Part shown: positions 45,220-57,357 of the stretch, piece after piece
How the letters are laid out: the number at the start of each line of letters is the position of its first letter
How positions within the stretch are numbered: position 1 is the first letter of the stretch
Assembly: GCA_030549175.1 (NCBI GenBank)
Contig: JAUKUA010000004.1
Coordinates: 2,294,001 to 2,358,000, forward strand
DNA from: Lasiosphaeris hirsuta
Taxonomy: Eukaryota; Ascomycota; Sordariomycetes; Sordariales; Lasiosphaeriaceae
Length of the DNA: 64,000 nucleotides
Direction of reading: 5' to 3'
Notes under the pieces: generated by a model
What the model was told of the DNA's origin: nothing
The model's database searches: none
Seen by the model: only the letters and a program-made list of their open reading frames with translations
Position numbers and translations under genes: made by a program

Positions 45220-48200
45220 GGCTGCGCCGTCTAATGCACACGGCGACTAGGTCGCCGTTGCGGGGGGGGGAGGGGGTTCGGTTGTCGATTTTCGGTCGAG
45301 GCGACTCATCCACTATGGGCTATTTCCTGTCGACCAAGCAGTGGTGTTTTCAGGCGCGGCCCGTAGCCAGGTTCTGGTAGAGAGGGCGCTGCCGTGGTGT
45401 TGTGGCGGCATGAACTTGGTTATTCGGTTCGGGACTCGACGGTATGCGTAAATCTAGCTGGCGTGGGGGGATTGGCCGATTGAAGAGAAACTTGACGGCC
45501 TGTTCTAGATCGGCTACCCAGACCGTTTAGGAGGGGGGGTGGATTCGTCGGCGCGGTGGGTGGCTCGATGGCAGTGCCCGAGACACAGGCTGTGGAGAGC
45601 GAGACGGGGGATTCTGCTCGTGAATCTGCTGGGCGTGTTGACTTTGCGGGGTGTGCCCAACGTGTGGCACACGAGTCGTCGGAGGACGCTGGTTCAGGGT
45701 CCAATTGAAGCGCGGCTGCTAAGAATTATCTGATCGCAGCGACTCGGGCAGTTTGGGGCAGGTTGGCGTGATGGCGAGAGGTCGGGCCTAGCATGAGACG
45801 TTTGTTGCGCGAGAGGTCAGGCACGGAGTAGCAATCTGGGGTCGTCTCCAAACGCAGCAGGGTTGTGGCGCCTGGTTGCTGCGCAATGACAGGCGAGATG
45901 GGAGATCTCCACCAAAACAAGGAAGGGGGCAGAAACCAAAAGGGGGAGTAGAATGTAGTAAAACCAGCGAAGGCCACTCCTTAAGAGACACGGGAGGCCG
46001 CTGTGCACTCAAAAGAACAGGACTGGGGTTGCACAAGAGGTGGCAGAAGGCTATTTTAGAGTTGCTGCGAGGGAGACGTCCAACTGCCTGCAGGACGCAA
46101 GGACGGACGCAAGCAGGGCGAGGAGGGGGAGCAATTGGGGATTGGGAGGCAGGACTGCGAGCTGAGTCTCTTCTGCTGCACTGGAGCAGAACTGGAGCGG
46201 AATTAGTGCAGAACTCGACGCCGGTGGAGGCGAGCGGGCAACAGGCCCGCCGGGCGGTGGTCTGGCCCAGTAACCGTTCAGCCCCAGCCCACCCTGGACC
46301 TCACTGCCTCCAGATTGCCCCACGTAACTGTCCGTACAAAGACGGGCCCTGCTACCATCCCGCCTTCTCAGGCTGTCCGCTGATTTCGGATCTCCATGCA
46401 CGAATCTAGCGGGGATGGGTCGACTTCGCATTCTTACTGAGCAGTTCGCCTCCGGACAAGCCTATCCTTGTGTTTTTTCTTCGTATTCCCCCATCAGGAT
46501 CACCATCGCTGCCAGCCAGTTTGTCCCCAAAGACCAGATGCTACGCGAACACGCAGAATGTAAAATGCTGCGCTTTACGGAGAAGTTGACGATTTGGCGA
46601 CATGGAACTTCCGTCCAGATCCATCGTCCTCGCTACTGTAGCCGTTATCTTATCTTGCCTGCGACGAATGAGGAAGGAGCAGGCGAGGGTGGCCCCTGGC
46701 CCCTCGATCGCCGGTCCAGATGTTTCAAGCGGGATTTCTGGAACGGCAGAGCGTTTGGATACGCGTTCTCTGGATGAACCCCCCCTTGAACCCTTTTTGG
46801 GCACCAGCTCCGTCACGACATTCGCTACCTCGAAGCGCTAGCAGCAGCACTGCCCTCCAAGCTGAACGTGGCCTGCGGACGTCGACTAGCTGCATATTCT
46901 CCGTCTTGGAGCATTGCAACAGCGACCGAAATCAGCCAGCCCCGCGCATTTTGTTGAGAGGATTGGATTGCGTGTGCGCGTCCGCAGCCAAGTCAGCGAG
47001 CTTTTTCGCAGTGCGCAGCCAGCCAAAACCAAACCAGCGGCGTCATCACACCGCTGCCCTCTGTAGTTTCTGCTCTGTGGGAGGACGGCATCGATAGCTA
47101 GCTGCATACCACCCTCCATACGATGGTGATGTCAGCTAACCTTCCAGACACAGCAGAACTAAGCTCTCCTTTGATAGGCTAGCGGCGTTTTGTCTTGCGA
47201 CTCGACTATTGAGTCCGACTCGCGAGGGGCTGCACGATTTGACCAAAACGAATTCTCACCCTATGGTTTGCTCCCCAGTCTGTTTGGTGTATACTTGTTT
47301 TAGGCATCATCGAGCTCTCGGCTGACGATGAACTAGTAGCCTAGTTCTAGAGTCATGTCGTTTCCGTATAGCTGCGAAAGACGACGTCCACATTCTTTTT
47401 TCATGTTCAACCGGGTACGGTAACTTCTGAGGCCGGGGACTGACTGAGAACACTCGCTTGGCGCTTGGGCTCACAGCGTGGCACCCTTGGCAGGATTCAA
47501 CCAGGTTTCGGGGTTCGTCATTGGGCAGATTTAGCCTCGAATGGGAGACGGCCTTGACGCTTCGCGATCGCAGTTTGCGCCCGGGTAAAATCCCCCGCTG
47601 CATGTCATCCGGCACCTCGATTGTATGGCAGCTCAACAGGTCGCTGCAATGGGTGAATGGATCGAGTCGCAAGCACGGCGGTTGCTGTAACACGGATTAC
47701 CAGTTGAAGAATCCTGACAGTTGGGGGCGAGCTTGATGTATTCTAGCCGCCGATCACCCATATCGGGGTACTATTATTGTCATCTGAAGACGTATCAACC
47801 GAGAAACACATCCTGTTCCCAGTCGCGATCAATCGTGGGTCCGGGGCAGATCCGACGCCAAGATGGCAGCCTGTAGATCTTGTCCCGGATCCCCCTCTAC
47901 CCACGACACCCCCTTGAAGAGAACAGACGTCATGGCTCCGGCTCGACAATTACTAGCTTATATATCCATCTTGGCGTCAAACCGAACCTAATTTCTCCGT
48001 TCAAAAATAATTGCGCGGGTAACTCGCACCTTGAAGCCAGAGTGAGTAGGGGCATGCATGTTAGGGGGGTTGAGGTCGAAATGCGTAACTTTCTCGGCCA
48101 ACGTTTGCTAGTATATTGTTGATGACCACATCCTCCGTGCGAGGCCGCTTCGTGACCGCAAATGCGTCCGGACTCGAACCGTAAAGATTGGACTTTCAAA

Positions 48201-48250
48201 AGTCCATCGACAAAGGACTCGAACAACAGCATTATGTTTGCAACCTCATC
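45220..48250. other. 3.0 kb gene-free region
   Basis: It lies upstream of the NIPA gene and downstream of the SDR gene. Open frames of up to 177 codons were inspected and none resembles a protein family. The part nearest the SDR stop holds a perfect 8-bp-arm palindrome flanked by a 10-bp direct repeat. Confidence 0.5.
48172..48224. repeat. Palindrome flanked by direct repeats
   Basis: The 10-mer ggactcgaac occurs twice (about 48172 and 48215). Between the copies is a perfect inverted repeat tggacttt-ca-aaagtcca (48189-48206). It lies in the presumed 3' UTR of the SDR gene. Confidence 0.8.
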
Positions 48251-49320
48251 TTACCAAGGCATCTGCTTGCCGTCGTACATCAGAAATTGTCCAGACTTTT
48301 CAGGAGTCAGGCCGTCGATCTATGTTGTTCAGGGGAAACCCCAAGCTGTCAGTCAAACCGGACCCAACAGCAGCAGTATTAGCCTGAGTTTCTCACCTGC
48401 TCAATGACCGCCTTCGCGCTTTCCTCCACGCTCATGGGCGGCTCTTTGAAGTTGATGGCATCAGCCAAAGCCTGTCCCATGGGCGTCTTGACCCATCTGT
48501 TTGTTTATGTCAGCCAAACCCCCTTTCCAACCAAATACCAGCACGCAAGGAAGGCCCATTTACCCAGGATGCACCACCCCAACCAACAATCCCGCCTCCC
48601 TAAACTCCACACTCAACTTCTTCGCGAACCAGTTCGCCGCCGCCTTGGACATCCCGTAGGCCGTGCTCGGAAAGCTCTCTTCCTCCAGCCCGCCGATACT
48701 GCCGACGGAGCTGGTGACCAGCACGAACTTCCTCCCCTCCCCACCCCCCATCAGCCCCCAGACCCCGCGGAACAGCTTCACGGGCCCGACCGCATTCACC
48801 ACAAAGTCCCCTACCAAATCCTCCGCCTCCGTCTCCAGGATCCCCCGGAACCCCGCCGACCCCCCCGCGTTCGCCACCACCACGTCCACAGCCTCGACGT
48901 CGTGCTCGTCCCGCAGGCGCGCGGCGAGCGTGTCGGCGCCCAGGGCCGGGTCGGCGTCGTCAAGGAGGACCGTGATCAGTTTGTTGCCAGGGTGGGCGGT
49001 GGTGGCGAGGGGGGAGAAGACGTCCGGGGCTAGGTTGCGCGAGGTCGCGATGACGGTGGTGTGCGGGCGGTGCAGGAGCTGGGTGGTTAGGGCGAGGCCG
49101 ATGCCTGGGGTGGTGGTGATGGTGAGTATTGTGCGTGACGGGTAAAAAAGGGGTGGGTTCTTTTTAAGATGTTTTGAGGGCATGAGATGACGGGATAGTG
49201 GGAGGAATTGTGCGTTCTTTTGGGCGGCAGAAAGGGGAGGGAATAATTGGCGCGGGGAATCGCGCGGGTTTGCTTACCCCTATTCGCACCAGTGACCAGG
49301 TAAACAGTGTTATCTGACAT
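48251..49320 (-). CDS. Short-chain dehydrogenase/reductase (fungal ketoreductase-like)
   Basis: Four exons (49320-49278, 49104-48564, 48496-48397, 48319-48251) join in frame to 250 residues, the usual SDR length. Introns are 173, 67 and 77 bp; the last two have CTGAC branch sites. The nucleotide-binding motif TGANRGIG (residues 10-17) is rebuilt across intron 1. VVVANAGG, VTSSVGSIGG and the catalytic YGMSK (Tyr164, Lys168) are present. The C-terminus HPGWVKTPMGQ...IDGLTPEKSGQFLMYDGKQMPW closely resembles fungal short-chain reductases annotated as norsolorinic-acid-ketoreductase-like. The substrate is unknown, and no polyketide synthase is nearby. Confidence 0.92.
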
Positions 49321-49945
49321 GGCGAGGGCAGCGGTTAGGGCAATTGAGGGAAGCTAATACGGCTGGAATGAGAGAGAGGATGACAGCAGGAGCTGGTAAT
49401 TGAAGAGGATGAAGCGGCTGAAGCGGGGGGGCGGATTGCAAAATAGGAAATGGAGGAGGGAGAGGGGAGGAGAGGGAAGGGGAATGGATCAATCACTTGT
49501 GAAATCATGTGGGGAGGAAGGGTCCGGCTTACACACAAAAATGGCCAATCAATGTCGCCCATGTCCGGCGGGGGCCAGGCAGTGAAGGGGTATCCGGTGA
49601 CCCGGAGATCGGCGACTTGGTAGAGCACAATGCCTCACAAAAAGGGGGGGGGGAGGGGAAGGGTGGGAATATTTACTAGTGTCTTCAACACTACCGAAGC
49701 TCAAACATCCTCCAGAGGCGGAGCTAGTAAAACACATCATACAAAGCGCCTCGAGGAAATTGCCCTCCATCGTCTAGTCGTGAAATCAGCGCTCTTGACA
49801 TTTCCCAGCATGGTATTCCGTTTGGCCATCCAAAAACGCCCCGTAAATCACAATCCCTAGTTGCCCGTCCTTGGTAAGCCCGGCCCTCCAGCGCATCTTC
49901 CGTTGGTCTGCGCAGAAAATAGATAAAGAAATGGGTAAGGTTTAA
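49321..49945. other. Intergenic region
   Basis: Upstream of the SDR gene and downstream of ADA2. Purine-rich sequence spans about 49391-49480 and a G10 run is near 49646. No gene was seen. Confidence 0.45.
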
Positions 49946-51679
49946 TCATGCCTTGATTACCCAGCCGGCGTTGACCATGAAATCAAATATTCTTCCTCCT
50001 TTTTGCGAGTCAAGACGACAGATCTCCTTGGCTTGTTTCTTTTTCAGGCTGCCGTTGCCCTTGACCGCTTCCTTGATGATCTGCTCCTTGATCATCAAGT
50101 ACGGTTTGGGTTGTAGTCGAAGGACCTCGCACAGTCTAGCTTCCTCAGGTGTGAGGAGTTGGAGATCTGGTGCGTTGTCCTGGGCGAGCGGCGTGGGTGT
50201 GACACCCGGAAGAGGCTGTGGCACGAACTTTTGCTTCGAAGGACTGGTGCCATTTGCGACAAAAACGCTGCCACCATTGACATGGTTTCCATTGGCCATT
50301 GGCTCTGTCTTGACACCATTCGGTGTCTCTCCATTGGCCGTGCCGTTGGTCAACGCACTGCGGATTGGTAGCTCGGGTTGGACCAGCAACGCTGCCCCAC
50401 TCGGGGGGTCTGGCACTGGCTGTTGCTTGTTGCGCTGTGTTGTTGCGAGACGTTCGCGGTCCATGGAGCCGAGTGGAATGGCTTTTTGTATACGCAATGA
50501 CTTCTCCTGCTCGTACTTCTCGCCGCTGCGCAAGTCACCGATTCGAAGGCTGCGCCATTCCTGCAGCTGCGTGATGGCCTGGCGTAGGTTGAGCTCGTCG
50601 ATTAGGCCCTGGCAGAACTGTTCAAAATCGTCCCGATTCATCATGCGCGCAAAGGGTTTCGCCCTGTTGAGGAGATCCCGCTCTTCTTTTGAGCGCCGCT
50701 TCTCAATCTTGTTATTCTCCCTGTAGTCCAACAAGTTGTGCTCGAAAATGACCTTCTTCCTCTCCACTCTCTGCGTCAGTCGGCAGTTGTATATCTCCAT
50801 GACAGTAAGCTTGAGTTCCATCTCGGGCTCCAGCTCGCCGGTGCGTGGGTTGATGCCATCTCCGGGGTCGAATTGCATGAGTTGCACAGCCTCCTCTGCC
50901 TCGTTGGCGTATTCTGTCTCGAACTCCAGTCGGCCGGGCATGTAGCCCTGAATTTCGTGGCATGCAGGTACACTTGCAGTCGGCTTCGTCTTGGGCTGTA
51001 GGGTAGGCGCATTCTTCGCGGCTTCTCTTCGCTCCTCGATCCGCCGCTTCTTGCGAGCCTGGAACTCCTCTCGCGAGATCTCGGTCGCAAGCTCCATGTC
51101 GTGTGGGCTACACCTCTTTGGAAGAGGAAAACTCGGCGAGTCTACGTAGACCTTGAGATAGTGGTCCCGAACTTCATCTTTATGACGGTAGCCGCCGATG
51201 TGGTCGGCTATGTCTGCCCATGATCCCAAGCCATATATCTCTGCGCCTTCTAGCAGCAGGAGCTCCTCGTCGGCACCCCATTCCCGGTCAAATATTGGAA
51301 AGGAGTTCTGCTCAATGACTCTGTAGGGGTGAGTCGCCGGCTTATGCGCGTTGCTCGAAGCGCCTTTGGAGAAGCATAGCACGCAAAGATCGTACTCGTT
51401 GCAGTCACTATGCGCACATCTAATGCGGACCTATTGGGCGACATGTCAGCATGTGTTTGTGTGAGATGTCAATGACCCCACACCTCCGGCCACGGCCGGG
51501 CTCCCTGGCTGGATTCTTTGCGCGACAGGTGCAAAGGAGCGGGGTGGCCATATGTCGGGGGGTTAGAGAAGTTGAAGGTGTCTTACAGTGGACGTGATGT
51601 CTGCTGAGCACACATCGCAAACGTACTTCACACCGCCCTCGCCACCTCGTGCGGCCGTCTTCTTGCGGATGACGCCCAT
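49946..51679 (-). CDS. ADA2: Transcriptional adaptor Ada2 (SAGA/ADA complex)
   Basis: Two exons, 51679-51587 and 51430-49946, give 525 residues. The 156-bp intron has GTAAGA, a CTGAC branch and AATAG. Ada2 partners Gcn5 and Ada3 in the histone acetyltransferase module. The order is a ZZ zinc finger ([33 protein letters not shown]; the intron falls inside it), a SANT domain ([32 protein letters not shown]), the central Ada2 region with [18 protein letters not shown], an Asn/Gly-rich variable linker, and a C-terminal SWIRM domain ([23 protein letters not shown]...[16 protein letters not shown]). All landmarks of the family are present. It is divergent from GAL7. Confidence 0.96.
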
Positions 51680-52932
51680 GTTGGCTGTCGCGCAGCGCGG
51701 GTGGGGAGATTATTTTCCGACCAGGCCCTCGCAGGGCTGAGGTGGGCTTAGGACACGCCGAAAACAACGGGGAAACTCCGCAAAAAAGACCTTGATCGAC
51801 AGCGCATGAGGAGTGGATGTTGACGCGACGCGTACTTTGATGGATTTCAGTTGGTGGTGGCCGTGATTTGGATGGAAATGTATCAAGAACACCACCGCTG
51901 ATGTTGCGGTCCGAGGGTCAATCCCGGAAGGTTGTCATTGCCTGCTCACCAGTCAGCGTCCATTTCGGACCGGGCGTTGGTTGCCTGCATTTATCCGCAG
52001 TTGTACCGACTAGGTGGGAGACAAGGTCCTGGAAGCCTTCTTGGCAGGTGCCACACACATTAAAGGGTTAGGGTAGATAATGTCTTTGAACAGCTTGGCA
52101 GCTTCAGAGCCCGAGCAAATGCATAATCGTTTGGGTTATGCTCTCATTGAATCTAATCCAAATTCCAATCCTACAAGACCTCAAGTAAACGACCGTATTT
52201 GATGAGAACTTTGGTCCAATAATACGGCGAAGAGATTAAGAAGGTTGGGAGCAGGTCGTCTGCTCAACCCCTAACCCTCCATCCGTGCCACCCCGCCGGG
52301 ACCGCGTTCCCCGAAGTGCCTTCACTAGGTAGGTACTCCGTACCTTAGATAACTTCTGTTTTGTCAGGTTAATGGCATCTACCTTGGGTGGTACGAATGG
52401 AATGAACTACCGCCCTTCCTCAAATCCAATTACAATAATGTACCTCGTTGGTCAACACGGTTAGTGGGTTGAGAGGTAATTCCACGTCTTTCATGGTCTG
52501 ATACATGTTCCCCGCTGCCATCCAAACTTTCGTTGTCATGGGGTCGAGATCACAAACTCAGATCTCCAATGCCGACTCCGAGGCATTGGGTTTCTACTCA
52601 GTCTGAACCCTTGGTGTACCTGACGCGCTGCGAAATAAATTGTATTTTGTACCTAGCATAATATCAGACAGTAATATCGCCGAGCAGCGCCGAAAAGGTT
52701 GACTGGACTTGCTCCATCTTTTGGGCCCGTCTTCTGCCCCGCCCTTGGATTGCAAGTGCAACCCGACAGATCGACCAAAGGAACTAAATACGAACCTGAA
52801 TTTCCTCAGGCTCCGGGGCCGCGATTTCGATCACTCTGTGATATTCTCCCAGACTCATACTATATCACTACCCCCAAGACTGATTCTCGTTCTCTCCCTA
52901 CCAACCTGCCTTCACCTACCCCTCATTCCAAG
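51680..52932. promoter_or_regulatory. Divergent ADA2-GAL7 intergenic region with inverted telomere-like boxes
   Basis: No gene was found. AGGGTTAGGG (52064-52073) and its exact complement CCCTAACCCT (52269-52278) are about 200 bp apart in inverted orientation. The rest is AT-richer than its flanks. Confidence 0.55.
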
Positions 52933-54279
<1,347 letters not shown>

Positions 54280-54408
54280 TGGAATAATTATTGTGTCGTC
54301 GGGGGTATTAAATACTAGACAAACAGTCCATAAGTCCTGGACCTTACATAGCATGCTACCTAATAGCACCCTGTACTCCGTTCTCTTTCTTTTCTTTGGC
54401 AACCGGTA

Positions 54409-54991
54409 TTACTGGACATAGTTGCCGTACTGCAAGACCATCCACGCTGTGCCGCCGTAGGCAGCCAGAAAGGGGAAGATCTGCGGGCCGCTAAAGTTGA
54501 TCGTCTTGAAAACTAGCAGCTCACTGGTGAAGTGAGCGCCGGCAAGCACGTGGGTCCAAATACCGAGCTGGTACAGCGAGGGGTCTTCGAGGTGGTAGCT
54601 GGCGTAGATGCGGATGATGCCGGCTAGGAAGGTATAGGTACCCATGAGGCGGGCCGCGAGGGGTGTCACCTGGTCCTTTGCCTTCTCGGCGTCCTTCCCC
54701 GTGGCCGAGGCGGGCTTGAGTATGGCAGTGCTGTCCTCGGGATTGAAGCGCTTCGTGGCGGCCGGCAGCCCATGGTTGGGCACAAACTTGCCGTTGTAGA
54801 TGCGGCGGGTGTAGTGGAGCGTCGCGAGGTTCTGGAGCGCGTTGCCTATAGCCACGACGCCGACCTAGAGGGAGGGAGGTGTTAGAAAAAGCCAATTGGT
54901 ACGTTTTGGTGACGTCGGCACATACCAAGCACAGGTAATAAGGGAGATAGCCCTTCTCGGCAGAGGGGAGGAAAGCTGTGATGGCGTCCAT
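54409..54991 (-). CDS. ERG28: Ergosterol biosynthesis scaffold Erg28
   Basis: Two exons, 54991-54926 and 54864-54409, give 173 residues. The 61-bp intron has GTATGT, a CTAAC branch and CTCTAG. Erg28 is an ER membrane protein that tethers the C-4 demethylation enzymes (Erg25, Erg26, Erg27) and Erg6. Four hydrophobic segments are visible (GYLPYYLCLVGVVAIGNALQ, LMGTYTFLAGIIRIYASYH, LGIWTHVLAGAHFTSELLVF, PFLAAYGGTAWMVLQYGNYV). The pattern R.FGTWT-like 'ARLMGTYTFLAGIIRIYASY' matches the family. A charged insert after the first pair of helices makes it longer than yeast Erg28 (148). It shares a 465-bp upstream region with the 3-ketoacyl-CoA reductase gene. Confidence 0.92.
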
Positions 54992-55455
54992 TTTGGCAAC
55001 GGCGACGGCAACGGCTATGCGCTATGCAGTTTGGGAAAGCGTGGTATGATAATTGAAGCAAATGCTGTGCAGTGCAATATCAAGGTAGAATGGAGGAAAG
55101 GAGGAGGAAGTTGGCCTTCTTCCAATGCTTGCTTGCAGGTGATTTCCGATGGTCAGCCAGCCGTCTCCTGTCGCGACGATGCCAATTCAAGCATCGACCA
55201 CTTCCATTTCTCGACAGGGGTTCGAGGCACCTGTAGCAGCGGCTGGGGTCGGCTATCGGGTATTGGCTAGAGCTCCCCAGACCCTGGCCCCACTGCCAGC
55301 AAGTCACTAACAAAATCTTGTGAACCGTTCCTGAGGTGCCAGTCAGCTCAACATTTGGGATAAAAATCACAAGCGCGAGCTGCCCCTGAACCTCAGCTTT
55401 TGACTGCCCGAACCACTCGACGACTCGACCACCAGAGTTGGCAATTGACAACGCT
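54992..55455. promoter_or_regulatory. Bidirectional promoter of ERG28 and the 3-ketoacyl-CoA reductase gene
   Basis: 464 bp between two divergent ATGs of ER lipid enzymes. No defined sterol-response element was recognised. Confidence 0.55.
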
Positions 55456-56512
55456 ATGGATAGAATCATCGAGTTCTGGGACGCTGTCCCCCAGAGCGTC
55501 CAGTGGGCGCTCGCAGGCGTCGGCGCTCTCTATGTCGCAAAGGGGGCTGTCGCCTTCCTGAGCCTGTTCCTCAACGCCTTCATCCTAAGCGGAACCAATG
55601 TAAGTTTGTGCCTTGCGTCTAGGTGCTGTTGCGGCACTGACAGTAATCTTCAAACAGCTCCGGAAATATGGACAAAAGGGCACTTGGGCTGTTGTCACCG
55701 GCGCATCCGATGGTCTGGGCAAGGAGTTCGCGACACAGCTGGCGTCAAAGGGCTTCAACCTCGTCCTAGTTTCGCGCACAAAGTCCAAGCTGGACGCTCT
55801 CGCCGTAGATCTGGAGCAGAAGTACTCGGGCCTGCAGACAACGACCCTGGCTATGGACTTCTCCAAGGATAACAACGAGGACTACGAGCGCCTTGCTAAG
55901 CTTATCGAGGGACGGGATGTGGGCATTTTGATCAACAACGTTGGCCAGTCCCACAGCATCCCTGTCCCATTCCTGTTGACATCCCGCGAAGAGCTCCAGG
56001 ATATCGTCACCATCAACTGTCTCGGCACTCTCAAAACCACCCAGGTGGTGGCGCCCATCCTTACCCGCCGCAAGAAGAGTCTTATTCTGACTATGGGCTC
56101 GTTCGCTGGTGTCATGCCTACCCCGTACCTCGCGACATACAGCGGCAGCAAGGCTTTCCTGCAGCACTGGAGCACCTCCCTGGCCGAGGAGCTCAAGCCC
56201 CAAGGCGTTGATGTCCAGCTTGTTGTCAGCTACCTGGTTACGACCGCGATGAGCAAGGTCCGCCGCACGAGCCTTCTGATCCCCAGCCCTAAGCAGTTTG
56301 TTCGCGCTGCCCTGGGCAAGATTGGCCTGAGCGGTTCGGAGCAGTTCCCTTATACCTACACACCATGGTGGAGCCACATGGTCTTCAAGTGGATTGTGGA
56401 GAACACGATTGGCGCGACCAGCGGCCTTACCGTCTGGTACAACAAGAAGATGCACGTAGACATTCGGACTCGGGCACTGAAGAAGGCGGCAAGGGACGCA
56501 AAGAAGGCGTAA
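55456..56512 (+). CDS. Very-long-chain 3-oxoacyl-CoA reductase (Ifa38/KCR)
   Basis: Two exons, 55456-55599 and 55658-56512, give 332 residues. The 58-bp intron has GTAAGT, a CTGAC branch and AACAG. The enzyme performs the second step of microsomal fatty-acid elongation, reducing 3-ketoacyl-CoA with NADPH in the ER membrane. An N-terminal membrane segment ([25 protein letters not shown]) precedes the SDR core: TGASDGLG (residues 62-69), NNVG, and YSGSK with catalytic Tyr209 and Lys213. [16 protein letters not shown] near the C-terminus and the Lys-rich end ([10 protein letters not shown]) are as expected for this family. Confidence 0.95.
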
Positions 56513-57357
56513 GCGGTCTCCAGTTTCTGTACGCAGGAGGTTTGGAGCTCGCATTTTGTTGTCTCTTGAAGAAAGAGCCTTGGAAGGTTCTCGTTGAAAG
56601 ACTTAGTAGCAAGGTGAGGAGGAAACGCTGCGGAGGACGAGGTAGCTCACAAGCGCCTATTCAACTCACAGCAGCATTGTTCGGTCACAGCTCCACTTTC
56701 CACGAAAGAGGTGGAGCAAACTTGGACGTGCTGTGGTGTAACGGTATTGCTACACGGGGAAAGACTATAACTAAAGTACTCGTTAAGTAAAACGCCAAAG
56801 TATTTTTATGTTTGATGAATAGATTTAATGGCATGTTGATGGATGTTGTTGTAGGTGCATAAATACACCACTAAAATCACAATTGAATGGTGGATTCTGG
56901 TGGATGCGATGACGCGCTGAGGCTGAACGCGGTGAGGCTGAACGCGGTAAAGGCGGTGGCAGAGTTGACCCAGTGGGGCTTAGCTTACCTGGACTGGGCG
57001 CGTTCGCGTCTGCATGGGACTGGGGAGGTCTGGCGCCCAATGATCCTGGTTCTCCAAAAATTGTTTATGGTGAGCTTCTTCTTCACCATCACACACCGGA
57101 CCTCGACGACCAACAGACCTCGCTAGCTCTGCAAATTCTATGACTTCCTGCCTCGATTGCTTCCGACCGTATTTCATGGTGTAATTCTGCTAGCGCTGCG
57201 AGCTGCGAGCATCGGCTCTGGACTAGACGGGTGGGGAGGAGCTGCTGCGCAAAGCGACAGCACCTTGAGCTTCGTTCCAGCCTCTCTTGCTGGAGCTCCA
57301 ACTTCCGACGACATTCTCATCGCCGACGAAAACGACCCCGACCACCATACAGCCACC
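56513..57357. other. Intergenic region upstream of NUP170
   Basis: No gene was seen. The last 200 bp before the ATG at 57358 are open in frame but begin at a non-ATG codon, so they are treated as leader. Confidence 0.5.

Noticed and set aside
46415..46777. 120-codon frame in the 45-48 kb gap
   Set aside because: Overlaps several similar frames on both strands; no motif or plausible splicing.
48160..48230. Possible tRNA (TTCGAGTCC T-loop-like motif)
   Set aside because: No A box, no acceptor-stem pairing and no complete cloverleaf could be drawn.
57157..57357. 67-residue N-terminal extension of Nup170
   Set aside because: It would start at TTG. The family normally begins close to the Pro/Gly-rich MNPVTPMRQIPGAY, and an ATG is present at 57358.
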